Below are positions 8,003 through 16,232 of a DNA stretch of 64,000 nt, piece by piece; the stretch's first letter is position 1; every line of letters starts with the position of its first letter. The translations under genes and the position numbers were made by a program. The DNA comes from Candidatus Zhuqueibacterota bacterium (GTDB lineage: Bacteria > Zhuqueibacterota > Zhuqueibacteria > Zhuqueibacterales > Zhuqueibacteraceae), in contig JAKEEU010000405.1 in assembly GCA_022616415.1 (NCBI GenBank), forward strand, positions 1 through 64,000, given 5' to 3'. The notes beneath the pieces were generated by a model. The model saw nothing but the letters and a program-made list of their open reading frames with translations, was not told the origin of the DNA and did no database searches.

Positions 8003-8083
8003 TTAGGTGAACCAGTTGTAAACTTCCGCCAGCAGCGCACGCGCTTTGGACGGGTTTTCAAAACCGCATTGGGGGCAACGCAT
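8003..8083 (-). pseudogene. 26-codon scar of a zinc-ribbon nucleotide cyclase gene
   Basis: A complete small ORF (ATG 8083 to TAA 8003) reads 'MRCPQCGFENPSK' followed by 'ARALLAEVYNWFT'. The first part is the usual N-terminus of zinc-ribbon class III cyclase/ATPase/TPR proteins (CPxCxFENP). The second resembles the usual C-terminus of the same large family. The whole body of more than a thousand residues would be missing. A GGAG lies 10 nt upstream, inside the end of the preceding PycTM gene. The family assignment is from memory of these termini and needs a search. The rest of the 7920-8106 gap shows nothing recognised. Confidence 0.5.
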
Positions 8084-8106
8084 TGGCGCAAATCTCCAAC
8101 ATAACT

Positions 8107-8643
8107 TTATTGCGGTGGGCTGCCGCCGTGTACCGTGAGGGCAAGAATGATCCCACTGATGACCAGGCCAATCATGAACGTCAAATAAGCGTAACGGATG
8201 AAGCGATATTTCTTGTCGTGCAAAACCCGGCCCAGGGAATAAACATCCTTTGCCAGCGATTCGTAGACGAGATCGTGATCGTTGATCACTTTTTCCAGCT
8301 CTCTTTCAAATTCCGGATAATCCAGATGGGTGAAATCGCCGAAGAAGATGACGTTGAAGGCAGGATTCTTGGCCTTCATCGCGCCCTCGCGCTTGCTCTC
8401 GTATTTCGGCAGCGTCGAGTACACGGCCAACAGAATCGTGACCAGGCAAGTCAGCGCCAGCGTGATGGCGCCGTACTGCAAAGTCGGATCGATGATGTAC
8501 TGCACCACCAAGCCGATGATAATCGAGCAAACCGTTATAATCATGCTGGCCTTGTGATCCGCCAAGGCGCTGAGCTGATGATGGTTGTTCATCATGATGC
8601 GAAAGAGATTATCGGTGGCTCGGTCGGCATTTTTGCTTTTCAT
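8107..8643 (-). CDS. PycTM (DUF5706-type) transmembrane protein
   Basis: The 178-residue protein has the signature of the Pycsar effector membrane module: a polar 'NLFRIMMNNHHQLSALADHK' lead, 'ASMIITVCSIIIGLVV' as first membrane helix, a second helix ('GAITLALTCLVTILLAVYS'), a cytosolic part ('FNVIFFGDFTHLDYPEFE', 'VYSLGRVLHDKKYRFIRYAY') and a third helix near the C-terminus. In known Pycsar systems such effectors respond to cCMP or cUMP and damage the inner membrane. No intact cyclase is adjacent, only the scar at 8003-8083. GGAG at spacing 6 fixes the start at 8643. It is 13 nt behind the SdiA-like gene, so the two are probably cotranscribed. Confidence 0.8.
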   Translation of the reverse strand: MKSKNADRATDNLFRIMMNNHHQLSALADHKASMIITVCSIIIGLVVQYIIDPTLQYGAITLALTCLVTILLAVYSTLPKYESKREGAMKAKNPAFNVIFFGDFTHLDYPEFERELEKVINDHDLVYESLAKDVYSLGRVLHDKKYRFIRYAYLTFMIGLVISGIILALTVHGGSPPQ

Positions 8644-8656
8644 AAAAATCTCCAAG

Positions 8657-9505
8657 TTATTTCGGCGAATACACACAAAGCTTTCCGACTTTGGCTTTGC
8701 CCTGGCCCTCGTTGCAGATGATGATGGCGCCATCAGGCGCAATCGCCAGGCCCTCCGGCTGCGGATTGACGGATTTGGGCAACGACGAAGCGCCAATGAG
8801 ATTGCCGTCCGCGTCCATTTCCACAATCGCATTTCCCCGCGCCGCCAACACGAAGAAGTGGCCGGTGCGCGGATGGCGCTCGATGGCAGATGGCCAGAAT
8901 TCCTTCTCTCGAGTCGCGGCCGTAATTTTCAGCGTCGGAATCAGAAATCTCGGCTTCGGCAGCAATTTATAAGTTTTGAGTGAAAATGCATATACCGCTT
9001 TCCGGTCAGCCGGCAGCGGATTTCTATAGTCCGTTCCCGCTTCGCCTTTGCACGCCAGCAGCAAGCAATCCGTCACCGGATCATACACCAGCCCTTCGAC
9101 GTCGTTGCGTATTGAGAGCGGGGTTTTAAACGTTTGGAATGCCACTTTCTCTCCATCCTTGCCAGGCAGAAAGCGCAAAATCGTGCCGCTGCTGTTGACC
9201 ATGAAAACCGTATCACCTTTGGCGGCAATCCCTTCGAGGTCGTCGCGATAAATCAAAAATCTCCCCAAATAAAAACGGCTGCGAATTTTTCCGGTGCGAT
9301 AGTCGACTTCGTAGACAGCACCCTGCTCGTCATTGTGGCAAAGCAGGCGGCCGTCCTTTATAAAAGTCAGCCCTGAGGCTTCACTTAGCTCGCGAGGAAG
9401 CTTGTGCTGAACTATTTTTTTGCTCGAAAAATCATAGCCTTTTATCTCCGGCAAGTCATTCGCGCCGGGCAAAAGCCGAGCCAGGATGAAGAGCAAAATG
9501 GCCAT
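8657..9505 (-). CDS. SdiA-regulated-like secreted propeller protein
   Basis: This 282-residue protein has a short hydrophobic N-terminus ('MAILLFILARLLPG') and repeats such as 'LSEASGLTFIKDGRLLCHND', 'DDLEGIAAKGDTVFMVNS', 'NDVEGLVYDPVTDCLLLACK' and 'PQPEGLAIAPDGAIIICNEG'. The recurring E-G-(L/I) and D-G motifs are those of the SdiA-regulated / phytase-esterase-like six-bladed propellers. The molecular function of the family is poorly defined. The start at 9505 is chosen because AGGAAG lies about 10 nt upstream and a signal-like segment follows; the longer frame to 9613 lacks both. It is the first gene of a likely two-gene unit with the PycTM protein. Confidence 0.7.
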   Translation of the reverse strand: MAILLFILARLLPGANDLPEIKGYDFSSKKIVQHKLPRELSEASGLTFIKDGRLLCHNDEQGAVYEVDYRTGKIRSRFYLGRFLIYRDDLEGIAAKGDTVFMVNSSGTILRFLPGKDGEKVAFQTFKTPLSIRNDVEGLVYDPVTDCLLLACKGEAGTDYRNPLPADRKAVYAFSLKTYKLLPKPRFLIPTLKITAATREKEFWPSAIERHPRTGHFFVLAARGNAIVEMDADGNLIGASSLPKSVNPQPEGLAIAPDGAIIICNEGQGKAKVGKLCVYSPK

Positions 9506-9731
9506 GAGTTTTTTTCTTCCTAAAATGAACTTTAGGGGACGATCAGAGTTAGAATACATATTTAAAAAATATGCACAAAATGCAATGAAAAGGCAACACT
9601 TTTCTTCTTGCAATTTCCCTTTGAATTGCTTAGATTGGCTTCGCGGAGGAGAAATATATTTTACGCCACCCCCGGCAAAAATTTTGGGGTGGACAAATCA
9701 GACTCCATTATTTTTGTTGCGCGGAGATTTC

Positions 9732-10664
9732 ATGAAACACGCTCGCCGTCTCCCTCTTTTTATCCCTTGCCTGTTCGTTCTGAGTATGGGCGGTGACGCC
9801 CTTGGCCAGATTCCGACAAATGGCAATCAATTCTCAGCAACTTCTTTCCGTAATCAACTCGAAGCCGATGCCGGGGAAAGAATCGACGTTGGCACGCAGC
9901 CCTTCTATCAAGACTTGTACGACGGCGCCAAAATGACCTTGCGGATATGGGATATTCCCATGCTCGCCGCGAGTTTTTTGTTGGAACGCCACAAGCCCGT
10001 CCAAAGTGTGACTCTCGCTCCCTCTGAGGTAGATTATGAAATTTCAGAAATGGTGGCGCGCACGGACGGGAGAAAATCGCTGGGAGCGCTCAGGCCGACT
10101 TTATATCCCGGGCTGGCTGCAACTTCCCGCCTCGTCGGGATGATTGCGCTCGACGCGACGGGCATTCACGACTATTCGGCGACGAGCTACGCGAGAATGT
10201 TTCGTTTTCACCAAGCTTTGTATTACACCAAAGTCATAACGCATTTGGCCAAACGCAATATTCGGCGTCACCGGCCGGATGGCTCGGACACCTACGCATT
10301 TTTTTCCGGACATACTTCGACCGCCTTCGCCACTTCCACTTTTCTCTATCTCGAAGCATGTGATTTCATCGACGCGCAAGCGCAACCGCGTGGCGCTGAC
10401 GGGAGTACTCGGAGCCTGCCGTTGTTGTCACCGCAAGGTTGGAAAATACTTTCATTCGGCGTGTTTTATGGCTGGGCAGGATACGTCGGCTATTCACGCA
10501 TTCACGACAAAAAGCACTATTTAACCGACGTGCTCGTCGGCGCCGCGAGTGGAACCTTGGTGAGCTACTTGCTTTATCCGCATCAAGAGAAAAATGAGAA
10601 AGTCCGTATAGAACTCCAACCGGCGCCGGGCGGTGCCGCGTTCGGGTTGGCAGTTCGATTTTAG
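9732..10664 (+). CDS. Secreted PAP2-family acid phosphatase
   Basis: The protein should hydrolyse phosphate monoesters or lipid phosphates on the outer side of the inner membrane. A signal peptide (about 1-27) precedes the three conserved blocks of the vanadium-haloperoxidase/PAP2 fold: 'KRNIRRHRPDG' (K-x6-RP), 'FFSGHTSTAFA' (SGH, catalytic His) and 'SRIHDKKHYLTD' (SR-x5-H-x3-D, nucleophile His). Only weak membrane segments are visible, so it resembles the soluble secreted type. GGAG at 9723-9726 fixes ATG 9732; the frame open from 9486 is not credible as coding. It is divergent from the SdiA-like gene. Confidence 0.85.
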   Translation: MKHARRLPLFIPCLFVLSMGGDALGQIPTNGNQFSATSFRNQLEADAGERIDVGTQPFYQDLYDGAKMTLRIWDIPMLAASFLLERHKPVQSVTLAPSEVDYEISEMVARTDGRKSLGALRPTLYPGLAATSRLVGMIALDATGIHDYSATSYARMFRFHQALYYTKVITHLAKRNIRRHRPDGSDTYAFFSGHTSTAFATSTFLYLEACDFIDAQAQPRGADGSTRSLPLLSPQGWKILSFGVFYGWAGYVGYSRIHDKKHYLTDVLVGAASGTLVSYLLYPHQEKNEKVRIELQPAPGGAAFGLAVRF

Positions 10665-10924
10665 GCAGTTAAAAGTGTTAGACCAATTTTTGCGGCTAAA
10701 AAACAACCGCTAATGAGCGCGAATAGACGCGTTGCTTTCTGATAAAACGTGCGTTTTGTGTCGTCGTAACGGGCACGAATGTTGAACGTGCTAATGAAGT
10801 CAAGCTCTTTACCTTGCTCTTCCGTAAAATTCAAACCCGCCTTCTCAGCTAAACGGCGAAGGTCATGAATCTGGGGAGCAAGTTCTTGGGTGCGCTTTAA
10901 AACGAGGGCTTTGAGCACCGCGCT
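10661..10924 (-). pseudogene. HEPN-domain protein remnant, truncated at both ends
   Basis: The segment 'AVLKALVLKRTQELAPQIHD' plus 'LRRLAEKAGLNFTEEQ' and 'ISTFNIRARYDDTK' matches the C-terminal half of HEPN proteins that pair with MNT nucleotidyltransferases in toxin-antitoxin modules. The N-terminal half is missing where the frame runs into the end of the GNAT gene. The last residues come from repeat DNA (GCTAATGAGCGCG near 10709) that has replaced the natural end. No MNT partner is present. Confidence 0.65.
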
Positions 10925-10937
10925 TATCAGACGAACG

Positions 10938-11423
10938 TCAGACCGGCCACGACATGATCTGCAAATCTTTCGCGTGCTGCGCGCCAAGGCTTTCATAAAA
11001 CGTGAAGGCGAGCCGGTTGTGTGAATAGACCACCCAGAAAAGCTCGCTGCCGCCGGCTTCCCGGCAAATCGCCGCCGCTGCTTGCATTAACGCGCGGCCG
11101 GCGCCGTGACGGCGCGCGCTGTCGTGAATGTAAAGATCGAGCACGTGTAAAAGGCGAATGGCCTTGTCCGTATCATAACTGAAGTTATACAAGAGATAGC
11201 CAACCACGCGTCCATTCAATTGGGCGACAAGCCCGTAAAAGGCGGGGTTCGGGCCGAAGCCATCACGCCGATAAGCTTCCGCGTTGAAGCGAAAATCCGT
11301 CGAATCGCCCAAGCTCCGCAAATAATCCGCGAACTGCCGGGCAAACTCGCCGATGGCCTCGGCATCATCACGAGTCGCGGCGCGAATAATAAGCTGATTG
11401 CCGCCTGCCGTCGCATTGTTCAT
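10938..11423 (-). CDS. GNAT-family N-acetyltransferase
   Basis: The 161-residue length is standard for a single GNAT domain that transfers an acetyl group from acetyl-CoA to an amine. Visible are the N-terminal strand and helix ('LIIRAATRDDAEAIGEFARQ'), the central 'GRVVGYLLYNFSYD' strand pair, motif A ('VLDLYIHDSARRHGAGRALM', with the R/G-x-x-G-x-G/A acetyl-CoA loop) and the C-terminal 'NRLAFTFYESLGAQ' motif B. The fold is clear; the substrate is not. It starts 15 nt after the RCC1 lipoprotein gene on the same strand and is probably cotranscribed with it. Confidence 0.85.
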   Translation of the reverse strand: MNNATAGGNQLIIRAATRDDAEAIGEFARQFADYLRSLGDSTDFRFNAEAYRRDGFGPNPAFYGLVAQLNGRVVGYLLYNFSYDTDKAIRLLHVLDLYIHDSARRHGAGRALMQAAAAICREAGGSELFWVVYSHNRLAFTFYESLGAQHAKDLQIMSWPV

Positions 11424-11438
11424 GATTTGTCAGTCATT

Positions 11439-12974
11439 TCACGGCGTGCCGTTGCCGCTGAGCGCCACTTGCAGATTGCCGCCTGGCGAATCGTTGTTGA
11501 TAAACAGCGTGGCCGTACGGCTGCCGGCACTGCCCGGCCTGAAAGTAACTTCAATGGCACAAGCCGCAGCAACAGCCAATTTCACCGGCGTCGTACAGTT
11601 CGAGGTTACTGCAAACTCCGAAGGATTGCTGCTGACGAAGCTGTTAATATTGGCCGGCGCGGCGCCGTCGTTTGAGACCGTGACGGTCAGCATGGCGCTG
11701 TTATTGACTTGCACATTGCCAAAGCTCAACGTGGTGTGATCGACTTTCAAGCTGGAAACGGCGAGAGCAATATTATGCCCACCTCCCGCCGTGATGGCCT
11801 TGGCGCCTTTCAGATTTTTTACCGAAACAACATAGAACGGATCGGCAAAGGTTGAATCGCCAAGCTGCCCTTGATCGTTATGGCCCCATGCCCAAACCAG
11901 GCCGTCATCTGTAAGGGCAAGACTGTGATTAGCGCCGGCAACAATCACGATGACTTTTCCTGTAATCCCTTGCATGATCTGAGGGAAGAGCACCGCGGTT
12001 CCGTCTGGCGCCACCGCGCCGAGGCCACCGCCGACTCCTGAAGACTCGGCAAACTTATCGCTGCCCCAACCCCAAATTTGATTACTGTTGGTCAGGGCCA
12101 GACTGTGATCACCGCCTGCGGCGATAGCTTTCACATCACTCAAAAAAGTTTGGGGAGTCGTCGGCAAGCCTGTCGGAACACGGATCGGCGTGAGGCTTGG
12201 CGAAAGAAGAGCGCCATTACCGAGCTGCAAATGCCGGTGGTCGCCCCAAGCCCAAACCGAGCCATCATTCTTCAGCGCCAAGCTGTGATTCGCTCCGGCC
12301 GCAACTTGAATGACGTTGTTCAATTGCTTGACTTTGACGGGCGCCGATTGGTCCGTGATGCTGCTATCGCCCAATTGGCCGAAAGCATTCTTTCCCCAAG
12401 CCCACACTTCGCCATTGCCGTCAACCGCCAAGCTGTGATTTTCACCCGCAGCAATCGCAACGGCGCGGACGAGAAAGAAACCTTTCACTTGAACCGGACT
12501 CATGACGTCGGCAATCGTTCCGTTGCCCAGTTGTCCGCCGTCATTCGCGCCCCATGCCCAGACGGCGCCATCACTTTTCAGCGCTAAACTATGGCTCCCG
12601 CCGGCGGCGATCGCAGCGACGTTATTGATCTGCGTCGTGTAAGGCGTGCGCGCGTCGTTTGTCGTTCCGATCCCAAGCTGGCCTCTGCCGTTTTCCCCCC
12701 AAGCCCAAACGGAACCATCCGTCTTGAGTACCAACGTATGCCCGGTTCCCGCACCGATGGCATTCCAAGTCCCATCGAGATTAACAGCGCCCCAATACGC
12801 GCGGTTAGGTGCAGCGCTGCCGTCACCAAGCTGGCCGCTGCGATTATCGCCCCATGCAACGATGCCTTGTCCGATGGCCGGCAATGATACCGGCGGCGTT
12901 GTGGTTTTGCAGGCAGCGAGCCAGAGGGCAACGCTAAAGATCAAAACGCTTGTGGTCAATGATGTGCGGCGCAT
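11439..12974 (-). CDS. RCC1-repeat lipoprotein with C-terminal Ig-like domain
   Basis: This 511-residue lipoprotein has the lipobox LAAC (Cys at about residue 22). It carries seven or so RCC1-type repeats of about 50 residues, each with 'AIAAGGSHSLALKSDGAVWA' or a variant and 'WGxNxxGQLGNG', forming a seven-bladed propeller. The final 100 residues ('TLSFGNVQVNNSAMLTVTVS' ... 'EVTFRPGSAGSRTATLFI') are an ASPM/SPD-2/Hydin-like or choice-of-anchor D immunoglobulin domain. Such proteins are surface or periplasmic binding proteins of unknown ligand. It starts a short operon-like run with the GNAT gene. Confidence 0.85.
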   Translation of the reverse strand: MRRTSLTTSVLIFSVALWLAACKTTTPPVSLPAIGQGIVAWGDNRSGQLGDGSAAPNRAYWGAVNLDGTWNAIGAGTGHTLVLKTDGSVWAWGENGRGQLGIGTTNDARTPYTTQINNVAAIAAGGSHSLALKSDGAVWAWGANDGGQLGNGTIADVMSPVQVKGFFLVRAVAIAAGENHSLAVDGNGEVWAWGKNAFGQLGDSSITDQSAPVKVKQLNNVIQVAAGANHSLALKNDGSVWAWGDHRHLQLGNGALLSPSLTPIRVPTGLPTTPQTFLSDVKAIAAGGDHSLALTNSNQIWGWGSDKFAESSGVGGGLGAVAPDGTAVLFPQIMQGITGKVIVIVAGANHSLALTDDGLVWAWGHNDQGQLGDSTFADPFYVVSVKNLKGAKAITAGGGHNIALAVSSLKVDHTTLSFGNVQVNNSAMLTVTVSNDGAAPANINSFVSSNPSEFAVTSNCTTPVKLAVAAACAIEVTFRPGSAGSRTATLFINNDSPGGNLQVALSGNGTP

Positions 12975-13012
12975 AACTTTTTCTCCTTGATTTGAAAGAC
13001 ACTCCTATTGGC

Positions 13013-13969
13013 TCAAAAAAAATTTTCCAATTTATCGCGATGCAAAGGTGCCACCTGGCGGCCTTGCCGCCCGACAACCGTTTCCGCTTTTTCCAATGCC
13101 CGGCGCAGAGCGGCGCGCGAGCAGGCACCGGCGGCGCTCCCAATCTCCGCCAACTTTTCTGTGCCCGGTATGCGTGCTTTGAAAAGCTGAAAACGCCGTT
13201 CAAAAGCGCCGTCAATCGTGTTGCTCGTCGAAAAAGCCAGGGCCAGTTGCTGCGTGCCGTCGTCGAAATGAACGATCGTGTCGAGGCCGCGCAGCGCCGC
13301 TTCGGCGAGTTGGTGAAGCTGTTCCGGCAATAAAGGGAGGTCTGTAGCAACGATCAAAATCAAGCTTGGGGTGATGGAAACGATTGGAGATGGTTTTAGA
13401 TCGAGCGTTCCGCCATTTGCGGCGATCAACACGCCCAGTGCATATTCTTGCCCGCCAATTTTGACTGAACGCGAGGCATCACCCACGCCGCCCTTGGCGC
13501 CGAGCGCGCACAAGCCGCGCCCGATACCGATGCTGCCGCAAGCGACGGCACCGGCGCTGGCCTCTTTGATCGTTTGCAATATCTCACCGTGCGTGACTCG
13601 TCGCTGCCGCAAATCATTTAGATAACCATCGTCGATGCCGATCACGATGGGCGGCCACGCGTTGTCAATCGGCAAATCCTGCTCGCGCTCGTGGCCGAAT
13701 GAGATCAAAGCGTCGTAGGCGATACCGATGGTGGTCGCGTTGCATAAAACGATCGGCGAGGAGAACGTGCCGAAATCCTGCGCCACGTGCAATCCCGTCC
13801 ATTCATTCCAATTGCCGTTCGCAAAGCTGCCGATGAACAATTTGCGATTCCGCACGGAAAGCGGATAAGGCAAAATCGCGGTCACACCGGTTTGAATGTC
13901 GCCGTCAGCGAGGGTGAAATGACCGGCTTGTACGCCGGGGACATTAGTTATGGAATTTTTCATAATCAT
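13013..13969 (-). CDS. P1 family (S58, DmpA-like) aminopeptidase
   Basis: These are self-processing N-terminal nucleophile enzymes that release N-terminal D- or L-residues or beta-amino acids from small peptides. Recognised blocks: 'NVPGVQAGHFTLADGDIQTG' (family start, I-x-D-V-P-G-V-x-V-G-H), 'GIAYDALISFG', 'GSIGIGRGLCALGAKGGVGDASR', and 'ITPSLILIVATDLPLLP', whose Ser aligns with the nucleophile exposed by autoproteolysis before the conserved ATDxPL. The 318-residue length is slightly short but complete. No signal peptide, so cytosolic. ATG 13963 is an alternative start; no clear ribosome site was seen for either. Confidence 0.85.
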   Translation of the reverse strand: MIMKNSITNVPGVQAGHFTLADGDIQTGVTAILPYPLSVRNRKLFIGSFANGNWNEWTGLHVAQDFGTFSSPIVLCNATTIGIAYDALISFGHEREQDLPIDNAWPPIVIGIDDGYLNDLRQRRVTHGEILQTIKEASAGAVACGSIGIGRGLCALGAKGGVGDASRSVKIGGQEYALGVLIAANGGTLDLKPSPIVSITPSLILIVATDLPLLPEQLHQLAEAALRGLDTIVHFDDGTQQLALAFSTSNTIDGAFERRFQLFKARIPGTEKLAEIGSAAGACSRAALRRALEKAETVVGRQGRQVAPLHRDKLENFF

Positions 13970-14101
13970 GTTTGTAGTGTTCGTAGTGTCGCCTTCAGGC
14001 GTCGGGAGTTGGAATCGAGAAAGAGTATCAATTACGCCACAGAGGTTTGTGCCAATGCCAAACGTCTCACGCGAAACTACGAACCTATTTAAATAAGATT
14101 T

Positions 14102-15544
14102 CTACCGTTCGACGAGCACCACACCGGTTGGATCGGCTTCCACTTCAATGGTCTCGATCACTTGAAACGTCTGCGTATCGATGACCACGACGTTGCCAGG
14201 ATTGCCGCCATGTTCGGACGGATGATGCGGATTGAAATCGCCGCTCAAATTCTCATTGGTGATATACGCATAGCGTCCATCGGGCGTGAAAGCGACGCCG
14301 TGCGGATTGGCAAATGACGGGCTTTTGATCGTGGCCACGATTTGGTTATCCGCAATGCGAATCACGCTGACGTCGTTGGATTGTTGATTCGCCACGAAAA
14401 TGTATTCACCGTTCGGCGTGCCCTCGAGCAGGAAAGGACTTTGGCCGACAGATATTGCCGCAATCACACTTTGCGTTGAGGTGTCGATCACGCGCACCTC
14501 GCCGGTGCCGAAACAAGTCACGTAGGCAAAGCGGTCATCCAGTGTCAGCGTCACCTGCAGCGGCTGATATTTGTTGGAAGGCCGCGCCGGATTGACGTCG
14601 GGCGCGAGCAAAACGCGCGCAAGCTCCTGATCGTCGGCGGCGCGCAGAATCGAAATGCTATCCGAGCGATAATTGGTGACGTAAATAAATTGGCCGTCGT
14701 GGCTAAAGTTGATGCCGTGCGGCGCCAAGCCCACGTTGATTTGCTTGATCGCGGTCAGCGTCGCGGTGTCAATCACCTGCACGACGCGGCCATTGGGGTT
14801 GGTGATGTCCCAATTCGTTACGTAAGCTTTGGCGCCGTCCGGACTGACGACGACGTTGGCCGGCGAATTTCCGGCCTGCGCCTTGCCGACAAAACTATCG
14901 GTGATGGTATCGAATTTCCAAACTTCGCCGGTGGTGATGAGCGAAGCATACAAGAAACGATTCTGCCGATCGATGGCGAGATTGTGCGGCACGTCGAGCA
15001 GCCCCTCCACGCCGCCGACCGGCAGCAAGCGCGTTACCAAATTATGCTCAGTCGAAATCACGGTAATGAGATCTGCGCCTTGATTGGAGACATAGACCTT
15101 TTTGGTGATGTTCTCGTAAGGCCGTTGGCCGGCGTCGTTTCTCGCGCCTTCTTCAACCCAGCGCGCAATGAATTCAATTTGCTCCTCCGGCAGCGGCCTC
15201 CGGTTCAGCGGCATTCTCGGCTCGGCCTCGCCTTCGAGATGCTCGATGAGATGGCTATGCTCCGCGCTTCCGGAAATGACGACGGCGCCGAAATCCGAGC
15301 CGCGAATCAAGCTGTCCCACGAGCTGAGATCCAAGCCGTTGGCGCGGTCTGCCGAGTTGTGGCATCCCGATGACAGGCAATTTTTTTGGAAAAGCGGTTG
15401 GACGTGCTGCGAGTAGACGATGTTTTCGACGCTGCCGTAATCGATGACGTTGTGGGAGCAACCCCACAAGGCAAATAGACAAAAACTCAAGATAGCGAGT
15501 AAAGTTTGGGCGGCGTTGCGCGTCAGATTTTTGTTCATCTCCAT
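14102..15544 (-). CDS. Lipoprotein with atypical haem domain and YVTN beta-propeller
   Basis: A lipobox (LWGC) is followed by a cytochrome-like domain (about 35-135) with 'HVQPLFQKNCLSSGCHNSAD' and 'EPRMPLNRRPLPEEQI'. The haem motif is CX4CH rather than CXXCH, with a downstream Met as possible axial ligand. Then come seven YVTN-type blades ('KVYVSNQGADLITVISTEHN', 'SPDGAKAYVTNWDITNPNG', 'GVAFTPDGRYAYITNEN'). Such two-domain proteins are common exported proteins in this kind of bacterium; electron transfer coupled to an unknown propeller function is inferred. ATG 15538 is an alternative start. Confidence 0.8.
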   Translation of the reverse strand: MEMNKNLTRNAAQTLLAILSFCLFALWGCSHNVIDYGSVENIVYSQHVQPLFQKNCLSSGCHNSADRANGLDLSSWDSLIRGSDFGAVVISGSAEHSHLIEHLEGEAEPRMPLNRRPLPEEQIEFIARWVEEGARNDAGQRPYENITKKVYVSNQGADLITVISTEHNLVTRLLPVGGVEGLLDVPHNLAIDRQNRFLYASLITTGEVWKFDTITDSFVGKAQAGNSPANVVVSPDGAKAYVTNWDITNPNGRVVQVIDTATLTAIKQINVGLAPHGINFSHDGQFIYVTNYRSDSISILRAADDQELARVLLAPDVNPARPSNKYQPLQVTLTLDDRFAYVTCFGTGEVRVIDTSTQSVIAAISVGQSPFLLEGTPNGEYIFVANQQSNDVSVIRIADNQIVATIKSPSFANPHGVAFTPDGRYAYITNENLSGDFNPHHPSEHGGNPGNVVVIDTQTFQVIETIEVEADPTGVVLVER

Positions 15545-15588
15545 ACTCGTTGTGGAAATTTAATTTTTAAGGAAGGGAAAATAGAATT

Positions 15589-15747
15589 TTAATCGATGGG
15601 AGGGTGCAAACCCATGGCGATCCAAATACGGCGCGTTGCGACGATATTTTCATTCAGAGTTTCGGAGCTTCGGCAATAAGAACAACGGCGGTCGCTTATG
15701 GCGCGAAGCCGTTCCCGTAAACCAGCAGGAACATATCCGGAGCTCAT
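15589..15747 (-). pseudogene. Collapsed HNH endonuclease gene (52 codons, both termini kept)
   Basis: The frame begins 'MSSGYVPAGLRERLRAISDR' and 'RCSYCRSSETL', the usual N-terminus of small HNH nucleases with the first CxxC. It then passes without a break into 'NENIVATRRIWIAMGLHPP', the usual C-terminus. The central HNH catalytic block and second CxxC are absent, so about 100 residues have been lost in frame. Its ATG overlaps the TGA of the upstream antitoxin-like gene (ATGA), the normal translational coupling for this pair. Confidence 0.75.
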
Positions 15748-16163
15748 GCTTCATTTTCCAACTCTGCAAGCGAGGGAATGCGTTGACCGCGCCATTTAAG
15801 CAGAAGTAAGGCGTAAGCCTTCTTTAACATCACCTGATCGGCCAAGGAACTTAGCTCTGTCAATAGTTCTCGCTCACCTTCAGTAATAGTGCCGAGGCTA
15901 TTTTTTTTCAATAACCGGCGCAGTTTTCTTTGTAATTTCTCATCGACGGTGCTGCGCGCGGTTGCCCATAATTCGCCATTCGCAAGTTTTTCCATGGCGC
16001 CCAACTCGTCTCTGTAACGCGCCGGAACGGTGTCCATCAAAGGCGGAAGACTTTCCTGCACACTTTGCGCCGCCAACTCATGGTCTGCCTTGCCGGCGCT
16101 GGCGGCAGCATGTTGCAGGCGCTGATAAACTTTATCCGGCAATGAAATCGTTATGGTTTGCAT
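15744..16163 (-). CDS. Ribbon-helix-helix-like protein upstream of an HNH gene
   Basis: The 139-residue product starts 'MQTITISLPDKVYQRLQHAA', the pattern of a ribbon-helix-helix DNA-binding strand and first helix, and continues as charged helices ('VDEKLQRKLRRLLKKNSLGT', 'ITEGERELLTELSSLADQVM'). Genes of this kind commonly precede an HNH nuclease gene, as here, where the stop overlaps the start of the HNH remnant. An antitoxin or regulator role is plausible but not demonstrated. GTG or ATG starts 6 nt upstream (to 16169) are possible. With its partner collapsed, the gene may now be an orphan. Confidence 0.65.
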   Translation of the reverse strand: MQTITISLPDKVYQRLQHAAASAGKADHELAAQSVQESLPPLMDTVPARYRDELGAMEKLANGELWATARSTVDEKLQRKLRRLLKKNSLGTITEGERELLTELSSLADQVMLKKAYALLLLKWRGQRIPSLAELENEA

Positions 16164-16232
16164 AAACAAAAGATAAACAACTTTCTTGGCAAAGTCAAGC
16201 GTGGAAATATTCTAATAAGATTGCAGGTTGTA

